A stretch of 64,000 nucleotides of DNA from Streptomyces klenkii. Lineage in GTDB: Bacteria > Actinomycetota > Actinomycetes > Streptomycetales > Streptomycetaceae. The notes beneath the pieces were generated by a model. The model saw only the letters and a program-made list of their open reading frames with translations. It searched no databases and was not told where the DNA came from. The stretch lies in NCBI RefSeq assembly GCF_003626645.1, contig NZ_RBAM01000009.1:62001-126000 (forward strand), in the 5' to 3' direction. Position 1 is the stretch's first letter. The number at the start of each line of letters is the position of its first letter. The position numbers and the translations under genes are program-made. This document shows, in pieces, positions 44,282 to 52,576 of the stretch.

Positions 44282-44866
44282 GTGAATGCGATAACAAGTG
44301 CGAAAAAAATGACAGCCGCGGTCGCCGTCCTCATCGGCGCGCAGCTGGCGGCCGCTACGGTCGCGACGGCTGCTGAGGCGGCTCCGGTGCCTGCCGCTGC
44401 CGCCGTTTCCGGCAAGGCCGCGGGTGGTACGGACAGCAAGGCGGCCGCCGTCAGGATCACGGAGGGGCAGGTCGCCGAGGCCGCCCCGGGCGGCACGCTC
44501 TTCTACCCGAGCGTCACCAGCTGCCTCACCGTCACCGTCCGGCTGCGCAACGGCGGTCTCGTGGGCGCCCACGCCAGCCTCTTCCAGGTGCCGGGCGAGC
44601 TCCGCTCCGACCGCATCCTGTCCGCGCTGAAGCAGCGGGTGGGCGGCCGGGCGGTGCGCGCGGTCGAGGTCAGGGGCGCCGTCGGCGCCTGGGACCCGAG
44701 CTACTTCACCAAGGCCATCGAGAGCTACGGGGACGGCGAGGCCGTGCCCTTCCCGGAGGCGCCCGACCCCGGCGGCATCGCCGCGGCCGTCGCCGCGGGG
44801 CTCGGGCAGCCGCGCGCCGTCGTGACCGTCCAGGACGTACCGGACGGCGACCAGACCGTCAGCTGA
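44282..44866 (+). CDS. exported protein with CheD/CNF1-like Cys-His layout
   Basis: 194 residues. Signal peptide about 1-33 (VATAAEAA). The mature part has TSCLTVTVR, then GGLVGAHASLF fifteen residues on, then SALKQRVGGRAVRAVEVRGAVGAWDPS. The spacing of the single Cys and the His after a GG recalls deamidase folds of CheD and CNF1/BLF1 toxins, where the Cys is nucleophile. By eye similarity is weak, so function is unproven. It may be a secreted enzyme. The GTG at 44282 is uncertain; an ATG at 44311 would shorten the signal peptide. A strong terminator follows. Confidence 0.6.
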   Translation: MNAITSAKKMTAAVAVLIGAQLAAATVATAAEAAPVPAAAAVSGKAAGGTDSKAAAVRITEGQVAEAAPGGTLFYPSVTSCLTVTVRLRNGGLVGAHASLFQVPGELRSDRILSALKQRVGGRAVRAVEVRGAVGAWDPSYFTKAIESYGDGEAVPFPEAPDPGGIAAAVAAGLGQPRAVVTVQDVPDGDQTVS

Positions 44867-44887
44867 CATCGGAGGGCGGAAACGGAA

Positions 44888-44924
44888 AGGGGGTGCGGGG
44901 CGGCCGCGCCGCCCCGCACCCCCT
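44888..44924. terminator. bidirectional terminator, 17-bp stem
   Basis: AGGGGGTGCGGGGCGGC (44888-44904) and its perfect complement (44908-44924) enclose a 3-base loop. It sits between two convergent genes and can end both. Confidence 0.85.
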
Positions 44925-44944
44925 GCCGCTCACGGCGGACCGCC

Positions 44945-45412
44945 TCAGGGGCGGCGGCGCCTGAAGGCCTTCCGGATGAAGTGGATCGCCAGGGCGATCA
45001 GCACGATGATGAGGATCACGACCAGGATCAGCACGATGATCAGGAAGATGCCGAGCTTCTTGAAGAAGCCCTTTTTCTTCTTCTCCTTCTTCTCCTTCTT
45101 CGGCTTCTTCGCCGCCGTCGTCACGTGGTCCTTCGCGGACCGGTGGCCGTGCGAGGCCTGGAGCGCGTTCGCGGCGCCCGGCTGCGCGGCGCCCGCCGCC
45201 GTGCTCACCTCGGCCTGACGCTCGGCCGCGGCCGTCACGACGGCCGGCCGGGCCTGCTCCGCGGCCTGGGCCGGGGCGGGGGAGACCAGCAGGGAGGCGC
45301 CCAGCGCCAGGGCCGCGACGACGGCCGCCCGGCGGGCCCGCTGCCACCGCCGCCGTACGGCCGGCGCCGCCGCGCCCGCCCGCTGCTCGTCGTCCATCAG
45401 CTCAGCGTTCAT
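44945..45412 (-). CDS. small membrane protein with Lys-rich tail
   Basis: 155 residues. A signal-like segment at about 25-50 ends APAQA, a flexible Ala/Glu region follows, then a strong basic stretch (KKPKKEKKEKKKKGFFKK) and a single C-terminal membrane helix of about 25 hydrophobic residues, ending in RRRRP. It is anchored at both the export signal and the C-terminus. I do not recognise the family. A role at the wall or membrane is inferred only from topology. The ATG at 45412 follows AGGGG. Confidence 0.75.
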   Translation of the reverse strand: MNAELMDDEQRAGAAAPAVRRRWQRARRAAVVAALALGASLLVSPAPAQAAEQARPAVVTAAAERQAEVSTAAGAAQPGAANALQASHGHRSAKDHVTTAAKKPKKEKKEKKKKGFFKKLGIFLIIVLILVVILIIVLIALAIHFIRKAFRRRRP

Positions 45413-45752
45413 TGACGCCCCTATCGGTGTTCCGGGTGTTCTCGTACGTACGTTGCGCCCCGGTGGTGAGGGGGCCGCAGGGGCCCGTCCGCCGGAACGC
45501 GGCCCCTATTATCTGCACACCGACAAGCCGCCGAGCAGGGCGCACGGAAGCTCTGGGACGGAACTGGAACGTTCAGCTCCTAGAGCGGTGTGACACGCGG
45601 GGCAAGAGCGTCGAATGCGACACGCGTCGTACTGATCCGGACACTTGGGATCCACTTCCGTCAAGGACGCGCATTGTTCACCATGAAGTGAGCGATTGTT
45701 CACCCAGCGTTTCCTATGGTCTGTGTTCCTACCGACACACAGAGAGTGAGCA
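45413..45752. other. divergent region containing the PHO-box-like site
   Basis: 340 bases between the minus-strand small membrane protein and the DUF4956 gene. The plus-strand half near 45676-45720 holds the direct repeats listed separately. The rest has no gene-like frame with support; the sequence TCTAGAGCGG and a few CACACAG repeats (45737-45745) are not clearly regulatory. Confidence 0.45.
45676..45720 (+). promoter_or_regulatory. PHO-box-like direct repeats and -10 element
   Basis: GTTCACC occurs at 45676-45682 and 45698-45704, exactly 22 bases (two 11-base units) apart. A degenerate unit GTTTCCT follows at 45709-45715. The 11-base repeat with GTTCACC is the PhoP operator (PHO box) unit of Streptomyces. 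TATGGT at 45715-45720 is a good -10 element, so the third full unit lies in the -35 zone, as in known PhoP-activated promoters. The middle unit (45687-45693) is weak. Confidence 0.55.
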
Positions 45753-46409
45753 ATGGACTCCCTTCGACACCTCGCCGCCCACCTCGGGCTCGACCTCCTG
45801 GCCGTGTGTCTGCTGACGTTCGCGATCTACTACCCGCGGCACCGGCGACGCGACCTCGTGCCCGCCTACCTGGCCCTGAATGTCGCCCTGTTCACCGTCG
45901 TCGCGGCCCTCGCCGAGCTGGGCGGCAGCGGCGGCATGGCCCTCGGGTTCGGGATGTTCGGCGTGCTGTCGATCATCCGGCTGCGGTCGGACTCCGTACA
46001 GCACGAGGAAGTCGCGTACTACTTCACGACGCTGGTCCTCGGCCTCATCACCGGCCTGCCGCACCTCGCGTTCGGGCTCGCCGCCGCGCTCAGCGCGGTC
46101 CTGCTCCTCGTCGTCTACGCCGCCGACCACCCCCGCCTGCTCGCCCGTTCGCGCCGCACCGTCGTCACCCTCGACACCGTGCACGGCGACCCCGCCGCGC
46201 TCCGGGCCGACCTCGCCCGGCGGCTCGGCGAGCCCCTGCACTGGACGGTCATGGAGGTCGACTACGTACGCGACCTGACGGTCGTCGACGTCCGCTACCG
46301 CGAGCCCGAGCCGGGAACCAGGCCGGTCCGCACCGTCCTCGACGAAACCGGGACCGAGGCCGGGACCACGGCGATTCGTACGGGCGCGCCCGCGTGGGAG
46401 TCCGTGTGA
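45753..46409 (+). CDS. DUF4956 membrane protein
   Basis: 218 residues. Four hydrophobic segments in the first 130 residues (LDLLAVCLLTFAIYY, LALNVALFTVVAALAEL, GFGMFGVLSIIRLR, AALSAVLLLVVYAA), then a soluble C-terminus with VTLDTVHGDPAALRADLARR. This is the DUF4956 family, which often lies beside VTC-domain genes, as it does here. Its stop overlaps the next GTG (GTGA), giving coupled translation. A membrane partner for polyphosphate or phosphate-related enzyme is inferred. Confidence 0.8.
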   Translation: MDSLRHLAAHLGLDLLAVCLLTFAIYYPRHRRRDLVPAYLALNVALFTVVAALAELGGSGGMALGFGMFGVLSIIRLRSDSVQHEEVAYYFTTLVLGLITGLPHLAFGLAAALSAVLLLVVYAADHPRLLARSRRTVVTLDTVHGDPAALRADLARRLGEPLHWTVMEVDYVRDLTVVDVRYREPEPGTRPVRTVLDETGTEAGTTAIRTGAPAWESV

Positions 46410-47323
46410 CCGCCGCGGCGCAGCAGCAGCCGGCGCCGCCCGCACTGCCCGAGGCCGCGTCAGTGCGGGCCATCCACGGTGCGGCGCACGCCACCGCCCC
46501 GATCTCCCTCGCGGAGGTCAACCGGCGCGCCGAGCTCATGGCCCGCTTCGACCGCAGTTACCTCGTCCCCGCAGAAACGTTTCTCTATATGGCGGAGCAA
46601 CTCACCGACCCGGGCCGCCCGGGCGGGCCCTTCCGCGCCCTCACCATCGACGGCCGCCGCGCCTTCCGCTACCACTCCGTCTACTACGACACCCCGGGCC
46701 TGCGCTCCTTCCACGACCACCGGCAGGGCCGCCGGCTCCGCTTCAAGGTGCGGGAGCGGGTCTACGAGGACACGGGGGAGCGGCAGTTCGAGGTCAAGCT
46801 CAAGGGGAAGCGCGGCGACACGGTCAAACACCGCAGGCCGATCGTGGGCGCGGACACCCCGCTCGACCCCGGTTACCGGGCCTTCCTCGCCGAGACCCTG
46901 CACCGCGCCTACGGCATCGGCTCGCCCGCCACGCTGCGGCCCTCGCTCAGCACGGACTACCTGCGCGCGACGTTCGTCGCCGACGGGGAGCGCATCACCT
47001 GTGACGCGGGGCTCGTCTGCGACGACCTGCGCGCCGGGCGGCGGGTCACCTGCGGCGCGGACCTCGTCCTCGTCGAGACCAAGACCGCCGGGCACCTGAC
47101 GGACGCCGACCGGCTCCTGCACGCCTGCGGGGTGCGCCCGGCGGTCTTCACGAAGTACTGCGGTGCGCTGGCCGTCCTCCGCCCGGCCCTGCCCGCGAAC
47201 CGCTGGCGGCGGGCGGCGCGGTGGGCCTTCGGCGGGGGCGACCCGGCCGAGGGGGCCGAGAGGGAAGGACCGGCGGTGGACCATGGCGCTACTGACCGCC
47301 GTTGCGGGCCGCCTGCTCCTTGA
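46406..47323 (+). CDS. VTC-domain protein, polyphosphate-polymerase-like
   Basis: 305 residues. The VTC/CYTH-type tunnel enzyme pattern is visible: RFDRSYLVPAETFLYM near 45, YHSVYYDTPGLRSFHDHRQGRRLRFKVRERVY near 90, QFEVKLKGKRGDTVKHRRP, YLRATF and LVLVETKTAGHLTDADRLL near 220. Basic residues on alternating strands bind phosphate chains. Bacterial VTC-like proteins are linked to polyphosphate made from ATP. PHO-box-like repeats upstream of the operon fit with phosphate control. It ends with a Gly/Arg-rich tail that overlaps the convergent esterase by 35 bases. Confidence 0.8.
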   Translation: MTAAAQQQPAPPALPEAASVRAIHGAAHATAPISLAEVNRRAELMARFDRSYLVPAETFLYMAEQLTDPGRPGGPFRALTIDGRRAFRYHSVYYDTPGLRSFHDHRQGRRLRFKVRERVYEDTGERQFEVKLKGKRGDTVKHRRPIVGADTPLDPGYRAFLAETLHRAYGIGSPATLRPSLSTDYLRATFVADGERITCDAGLVCDDLRAGRRVTCGADLVLVETKTAGHLTDADRLLHACGVRPAVFTKYCGALAVLRPALPANRWRRAARWAFGGGDPAEGAEREGPAVDHGATDRRCGPPAP

Positions 47324-48422
47324 GCTCCTTGTCCAGCCACTTGAGGACGACCGGGTACTCCTCGCGCCACGTCTGGAAGTTGTGCCCGCCCTCGTCCCGG
47401 ACCAGCTTGTCGACCTTGAGCGGCGGCTTGGCCTTCTGCGCGAACTTCAGGCTGGGCCCGTAGTTGTCCTCGTTCTTGCTGGTGCCCACGAGCAGCGACA
47501 CCGGTGGCGGGGGCAGGTGCTCCAGGCGCCACGTCAGGTCGTTCTCGTTCTTGTACGCCTTGCTGCCGGCGTACAGGTCGCCCGTCTTGCTGTCCTGCCG
47601 GGCGAAGTAGTCGGCGGACAGGCCGGCGGCCGCGCCGTAGCGCGCGGGGTTGGTCATCGCGAGCTTCAACGCGCAGTAGCCGCCGGTGGAGTTGCCGACG
47701 GCGCCCCAGCTGGCCGGGGCGTCGTCGGCGCGGTAGACGTCGGTCACGGCCAGCGGCAGGTCCTGGTTGAAGAAGGCGAGGGCCTGCGGACCGCCGGGGA
47801 CGTCCGTGCAGTTGGTGTCGCGGTCGGCGACCACCGAGGGCCGGACCAGTACGTAGATCGTCGGCCGGATCTCCTTCTTCATGATGGCGGAGGAGGCGAC
47901 CTGCGGGATCTTGAGCTGGGTGATGAGGTTCTTGGAGACCCCCGGCTGGCCGGTGATCGCCACCACCACCGGGAACTTCTCCTTCTCGTGCTCCTTCTGG
48001 AAGTACTCCGGCGGCAGGTAGGCGTAGCCGTCCATGCTCAGCCCGGTGACCGGGCCGCGGATCTCGATACGGTCCACCTGCCCGGCCTTCTCGCGGGTGC
48101 CCTTGAGGCCGATGGACTCCTGCCCCTTCACGGTGAGCGCGGGCGGCCGCTTCCCGCCGGCCGTGCCCGGCTGGAGGACCTGTTTGCTCGACGCGCGGCC
48201 CAGGAGCTCGTTCCAGGTGGAGTAGAAGCCGAACTCGTTGTTCGCGGCGACGAGCAGGACCGCCAGGATGGCGACCTGCGTCAGGACGAGCAGGCCGACG
48301 CGGCCGGCCAGCGCGAGCGGTCCCTTCCGCGCCGCGCGCGGCCACAGCCACAGGGCGAGCACGCACACCGCTGCGGCGATGAGCGCGAGGACGAGCAGGA
48401 ACGTCTGGGACGTCAGGCCCAC
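47289..48422 (-). CDS. membrane-anchored alpha/beta hydrolase, esterase D/antigen-85-like
   Basis: 377 residues. Two membrane segments at the N-terminus (about 5-25 and 40-62), then an extracellular esterase domain: LSMDGYAYLPPEYF, FPVVVAITGQPG, the nucleophile elbow GNSTGGYCAL near 225 (Ser within GxSxGG), and GGHNFQTW near 345. The fold is that of putative esterases such as antigen 85 and S-formylglutathione hydrolase. Substrate unknown. GTG at 48422 was chosen because GAGG precedes it eight bases upstream. Its end overlaps the convergent VTC gene. Confidence 0.8.
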   Translation of the reverse strand: MGLTSQTFLLVLALIAAAVCVLALWLWPRAARKGPLALAGRVGLLVLTQVAILAVLLVAANNEFGFYSTWNELLGRASSKQVLQPGTAGGKRPPALTVKGQESIGLKGTREKAGQVDRIEIRGPVTGLSMDGYAYLPPEYFQKEHEKEKFPVVVAITGQPGVSKNLITQLKIPQVASSAIMKKEIRPTIYVLVRPSVVADRDTNCTDVPGGPQALAFFNQDLPLAVTDVYRADDAPASWGAVGNSTGGYCALKLAMTNPARYGAAAGLSADYFARQDSKTGDLYAGSKAYKNENDLTWRLEHLPPPPVSLLVGTSKNEDNYGPSLKFAQKAKPPLKVDKLVRDEGGHNFQTWREEYPVVLKWLDKELKEQAARNGGQ

Positions 48423-48509
48423 GGCAGTCACTCCTCTTGGAGGTGGTCTCCAGGAGAGAGGGGAGTTCGAGCGGACGAGGTTGAGTCGCGTCACCCTTAT
48501 TTCAGTTTT

Positions 48510-49526
48510 TCACTTTATATTGACATTGGTGTCCGTGCTCGCAGAGCGTCCCAGCAGCTCCTCCTCGCGCTCCCGGTCCAGCCCGAGCGGCGGCCTGTCC
48601 GGCCGCTGCGGCGCCCGGCCGCCGATCCGCTGCAACCACGCCCACGTGTCCGCCACGGTCGCGGCGACGGGCCGGCAGCGCAGCCCCGCCGCCACGGCCT
48701 TGGAGGCGTCCCCCATGTGGAGTACGTCGTAGAGCTCGCCCGGCGGCACCCACACCGGCAGGTCGCTCCACGGCTCGATGCCCGCGGCGAGGATCCGCCC
48801 GGGGTCGGTCCAGCGCAGTTCGGCGCCGGATCCGGTCACCCGGACGCACGCCTCCAGCAGCTCGCCCATGGTGGTGTGGCCGGGCGGGCTCACGAGGTTG
48901 TACGGCCCGCCGAGCCCCGCGCCGAGCGCGTCCAGGGTCCACTCGGCGAGGTCGCGCACGTCGATGTACTGCAACCCGAGGTCGCGGGGGCCGGGGGCCA
49001 GGACCGGCCCGCCGCGGGCGATCCGCCCCAGCCACCACGGCAGCCGGCCCACGTTCTCGCCGGGGCCCAGGATCAGCCCGGCCCGCACCAGCAGCGCCCG
49101 GTCGCCGAAGGAATCGAGAGCGGCCAGCTCGCCGCCGCGCTTGGCCTCCGCGTAGTCCACGTCTCCGGCGTCGGGCGAACCGTCCACCACGGGCCAGTCC
49201 TCGTCGTGCCCGGCGGGCGAGGGGTAGCGGTACACCGAGCCGCTGGAGACGTAGGCGTACCGCTCGGCGCGCCCGGCGAGCAGCCGCGCCGCGTCCCGTA
49301 CGGCCGACGGCGCCCACGACCACGTGTCGACGACGGCGTCCCACTCGCCGCGGGCGAGCGCGCGCAGGCCGTCCGGCGCGGTGCGGTCGCCGTGCAGGAC
49401 CGCCGCCCCCTCCGGCGGGGCGTGCCTGCCCCGGTGGAAGACCGTCACCTGCCAGCCGCGGGCCAGCGCCGCCTCGGCGACGGCCCGGCCTGCGAACTCC
49501 GTGCCACCCAGTATCAAGAGCCTCAT
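48510..49526 (-). CDS. NAD-dependent epimerase/dehydratase-fold protein
   Basis: 338 residues, extended SDR. N-terminal Rossmann motif LILGGTEFAGRAVAEAAL (GxxxxxG), VSSGSVY with the Ser near 95, and YAEAKRGGE (YxxxK-like) near 130. Acts on a sugar or isoprenoid ketone; members of this group reduce or epimerise NDP-sugars. Not part of the exopolysaccharide operon because it runs the other way. ATG at 49526. The AT-rich 3' end at 48500-48520 (ATTTTTCACTTTATATTGAC) is unusual for this genome. Confidence 0.8.
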   Translation of the reverse strand: MRLLILGGTEFAGRAVAEAALARGWQVTVFHRGRHAPPEGAAVLHGDRTAPDGLRALARGEWDAVVDTWSWAPSAVRDAARLLAGRAERYAYVSSGSVYRYPSPAGHDEDWPVVDGSPDAGDVDYAEAKRGGELAALDSFGDRALLVRAGLILGPGENVGRLPWWLGRIARGGPVLAPGPRDLGLQYIDVRDLAEWTLDALGAGLGGPYNLVSPPGHTTMGELLEACVRVTGSGAELRWTDPGRILAAGIEPWSDLPVWVPPGELYDVLHMGDASKAVAAGLRCRPVAATVADTWAWLQRIGGRAPQRPDRPPLGLDREREEELLGRSASTDTNVNIK

Positions 49527-50334
49527 GCTCCCACCCTGCCTCTTGCACCCCGGCCCGGGGAAGAACCCGAGGGAGAAGGGCAGGCGTCCGGGAGGGGAAA
49601 AGCGGAGGGGAGATCATCAAGCGGAAGGAGGGCAACCTTACTTAGAGGGCGAGGAGTTGCTTCCGGTTGCGTCCGGGTCCTGCGGGCCGTCCCCCGGCAT
49701 GAGGCCACCGGCAAGGGCGACCGGGGGGATGTAGCCGCTGATCGGGCGACAAAGGCGAAAAGTCGGACGGCCGTCATCCGGCCGATCTCGGGGCGATCCG
49801 CCGCTCCCGTGACACCTGGGGCGCCGGGGAGCACGCGCCGGGGAGCGCGCGGCGCGCGCCCATGTTGCCACAGGTCACCGCCGCGCGGGCGGCATCCCGG
49901 CACGGAACCGGAGCCCTTGCCCGGGGTGATCGCGCCGCGGTCAATTCCGGCCACAGGGCGAAGAGTTCACCCCGGCTCCTGGCCAGTGAGCCAGCGAGAC
50001 CTCCGGGCATGGCGCACTATATGCCTGGGCGGTCGAGAGACTGTTGAGAGACGCAAGTGCCTCTCGATGCCGCGGCACCTGTGTGCCCGGCGCGCCCGCG
50101 CTACGCCGTGCGGTCCGGCTCCGGCCGTGCGGCTCGGTCACGGGCATCGGTGTCCGGGGCCGTGGGGGGATCCGGCAGGCGGTCGCATGGGGAGGCATGA
50201 CCGCCGGGGGCCGTGCCAGTGGGGATCAATTGGGGATCGATTCGCTGTGCGGGCCGCGCCGTCGGCGCTGCGCGCACACGTCTTTGGACCGGAGGGCCGC
50301 GCCGTGCGCGCCGCCGTCCTGGGGGGAGAAACCT
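49527..50334. other. 808-base region upstream of the exopolysaccharide operon
   Basis: No convincing gene; open frames here have weak starts and no family pattern. It contains GGGGATCAATT (50221-50231) followed directly by GGGGATCGATT (50232-50242), an 11-base tandem repeat about 95 bases before the deacetylase ATG. AT-rich pieces (CTTACTTAGAG near 49637) may be promoter parts for the divergent epimerase. Long leaders are common before polysaccharide operons; no riboswitch pattern was recognised. Confidence 0.45.
50221..50242. promoter_or_regulatory. 11-bp tandem repeat before the operon
   Basis: GGGGATCRATT twice in direct tandem array with one mismatch. An operator for the exopolysaccharide operon is possible; slippage is the alternative. 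Confidence 0.35.
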
Positions 50335-52509
50335 ATGGGTCGTCCGACCCGCCTTGCCGCGGTACTGTCCGCGGCCGCTCTGCTCGCCGTCGCCGCTCCG
50401 GCCGGCGCGGCCCGAGCCGCCGATCCCGCACCGAGGATCGACCTACAGGTCCTCGTCGTGGACGACGGCGGGCCCGCCACGGAGGCGCTGCGCGCCGAGC
50501 TCGACGGCGCCGGCACGCCGTACACCAAGGTGGACCTGACGGACAGCCGCCGGCAGCGCATCGACGAGGCCTTCCTCAGCGACACCGCCGACGGCAGACC
50601 CCGCGCCAGATTCCAGGGCGTCGTGCTGCCCAACGAGAACCCGTTCGGCGCGGACTCGCCGGAGATGGCCGCCCTCGCCACGTACGAGAAGCGCTTCGGC
50701 ATACGCCAGGTCGACGCCTACACGTACGCGAGCCCCAAGGTCGGCCTCAACAGCCCCCAGAACGGGGGAGGGTACAGCGGACCCCTCGACGGCAAGACCG
50801 CACAGGTGACCGTGGACGGTGCCACGGGCCCCTTCGGCTACCTCAAGAAAAACGTTCCCTTCGAGGACAACGACACCTCCGTCAACGAGAGCTACGGCTA
50901 CCTCGCCGCGCCCCTCGCGCAGCAGGAGCAGGGCGCCACCTACACCAGCTACCTCGACGCGCCCATCCCCGGGAGCAGCGGGCGCGGCTCCCTGATCGGC
51001 CAGTACACCCACGACGGCCGCAGCGAACTCGTCGTCACCTTCATCGCCAACCAGTACCAGAGCCAGTTCCGGCTGGTCTCGCGCGGCATCGTGGAGTGGC
51101 TGACCCAGGGCATCCACCTGGGCGCCTCCCGCAACTACTTCGGCGTGCACGTCGACGACGTCTTCGCCTCCGACGACCGCTGGGACACCAAGCGCAAGTG
51201 CACCCCCGGCGACGTCGACTGCCCCGGCAACCCCAGCCCCGACAGCCCGCCGATCCGCATGACGGCGGCCGACGCCCAGTACGCCAAGCAGTGGTCGCAG
51301 AGCCACAACCTCCCGCTCGACCTGGCCTACAACGGCGTCGGCAGCGAGGAGTACAAGGCCGAGCACGGCGGGACGTACGACCCGCTGCTCGACCAGCTGC
51401 GCACCGACCAGAAGTCCTTCCGCTGGATCAACCACACCTACACCCACGCCTTCCTGGGCTGCGTGCAGAACACCACCGTCGTCCCCTGGAAGTGCGCCAC
51501 CGATCTCCTCGGCAACGTCCGCTGGGTCAGCCGCGCGACCATCAGCGGCGAGATCGGCAACAACCTGAACTGGGCGGCGCGCCAGGGCCTGACCCTCGAC
51601 AAGGACGAGCTGGTGACCGGTGAGCACTCCGGTCTGAAGACCACGCCCCAGCAGCCCAAGGACAACCCCGAACTCGCGCCGTCCCTCGCCCAGTACGGCG
51701 TCGGCTGGGTCGCCAGCGACAACTCGCGCGAGCCCCAGCAGCGCGCGGTCGGCTCCGCGCTCACCGTGCCGCGCTACCCGATGAACGTCTACTACAACGT
51801 CGGCAAGGCCACCGAGCAGACCGACGAGTACAACTGGCTGTACACGAAGAAGGCCGACGGCGGCAGCGGCACCTGCGAGAACTCCTCGACGACCACGTGC
51901 CTGAAGGCACCGCTGGACGTCAAGACCGGCTTCTCGTCGTACATCGTGCCCCTGGAGGCCCGCATCGCCATGGGCCACGTCCTGTCCAACGACCCGCGGC
52001 CGCACTTCATGCACCAGTCCAACCTCTCCGAGGAGCGGATCGGCTACAACGTCCTGGAGAAGGTCCTCGGCGACTACTCCGGCCTCTACGCCGACAACAC
52101 CCCGCTGGTCAACCTCCGCATGCGCGACATCGGCGCGGAGATGAGCAAGCGGGCCGCCTGGAGCGCCGCGCTCGCCTCCGGCAAGGTCACCGCCTACCGC
52201 ATCGGCAGCGCCGTCACCGTCTCCGCACCCGCCGGCACCCAGATCTCCGCCACCCTGCCCGGCGGCACCGTGCGCAACGACACCAACGCCGCCTTCGGCG
52301 ACGCCTACGCCGGCCTGCGCTCCGGCTGGGCCGCCCCCGCTGCCGGCCAGACCGGCCTCGGCCTCACCCTGCCCGCCGCCACCCCGGCCGCCGGCGCGCC
52401 GGCCTCCGCCACCGCCCGCGTCCAGCCCCCGGCCCGCACCGCACTCCCGGTGCCCGAGGGCGTCACCGGCCGCGTTCCGTACGGCCCCGGTGACGCCGCC
52501 GGACGCTGA
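50335..52509 (+). CDS. exported polysaccharide deacetylase, Agd3/PelA-like
   Basis: 724 residues. Signal peptide 1-29. A N-terminal Rossmann-like domain (LQVLVVDDGGPATEALRAEL) precedes a NodB-type domain with HVDDVFASDDRW near 288 (metal and catalytic Asp) and WINHTYTHAFLG near 375 (HxxxH). A beta-rich C-terminus follows. This order is that of fungal Agd3 (CE18) and the deacetylase part of PelA, which deacetylate alpha-1,4-linked N-acetylgalactosamine. Later residues TGEHSGLK may complete the site. The ATG has GGGGGGAG before it. It leads the operon; expected location is cell surface. Confidence 0.75.
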   Translation: MGRPTRLAAVLSAAALLAVAAPAGAARAADPAPRIDLQVLVVDDGGPATEALRAELDGAGTPYTKVDLTDSRRQRIDEAFLSDTADGRPRARFQGVVLPNENPFGADSPEMAALATYEKRFGIRQVDAYTYASPKVGLNSPQNGGGYSGPLDGKTAQVTVDGATGPFGYLKKNVPFEDNDTSVNESYGYLAAPLAQQEQGATYTSYLDAPIPGSSGRGSLIGQYTHDGRSELVVTFIANQYQSQFRLVSRGIVEWLTQGIHLGASRNYFGVHVDDVFASDDRWDTKRKCTPGDVDCPGNPSPDSPPIRMTAADAQYAKQWSQSHNLPLDLAYNGVGSEEYKAEHGGTYDPLLDQLRTDQKSFRWINHTYTHAFLGCVQNTTVVPWKCATDLLGNVRWVSRATISGEIGNNLNWAARQGLTLDKDELVTGEHSGLKTTPQQPKDNPELAPSLAQYGVGWVASDNSREPQQRAVGSALTVPRYPMNVYYNVGKATEQTDEYNWLYTKKADGGSGTCENSSTTTCLKAPLDVKTGFSSYIVPLEARIAMGHVLSNDPRPHFMHQSNLSEERIGYNVLEKVLGDYSGLYADNTPLVNLRMRDIGAEMSKRAAWSAALASGKVTAYRIGSAVTVSAPAGTQISATLPGGTVRNDTNAAFGDAYAGLRSGWAAPAAGQTGLGLTLPAATPAAGAPASATARVQPPARTALPVPEGVTGRVPYGPGDAAGR

Positions 52510-52576
52510 CCCGGCCCGCCATCACTCCGTGCCGCACCACACCATGCACAGCCGACACTGGAGAGAACCGAGTTCT

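Noticed and set aside
41015..44869. 1284-residue minus-strand open frame
   Set aside because: Only its C-terminal 487 residues match PAS-SpoIIE; the rest lies antisense to the HEAT-like gene. The start at 42478 has its own ribosome site.
49641..50047. short open frames in the 808-base region as genes
   Set aside because: Their starts lack ribosome sites, their composition follows the antisense pattern and none has a recognisable domain.
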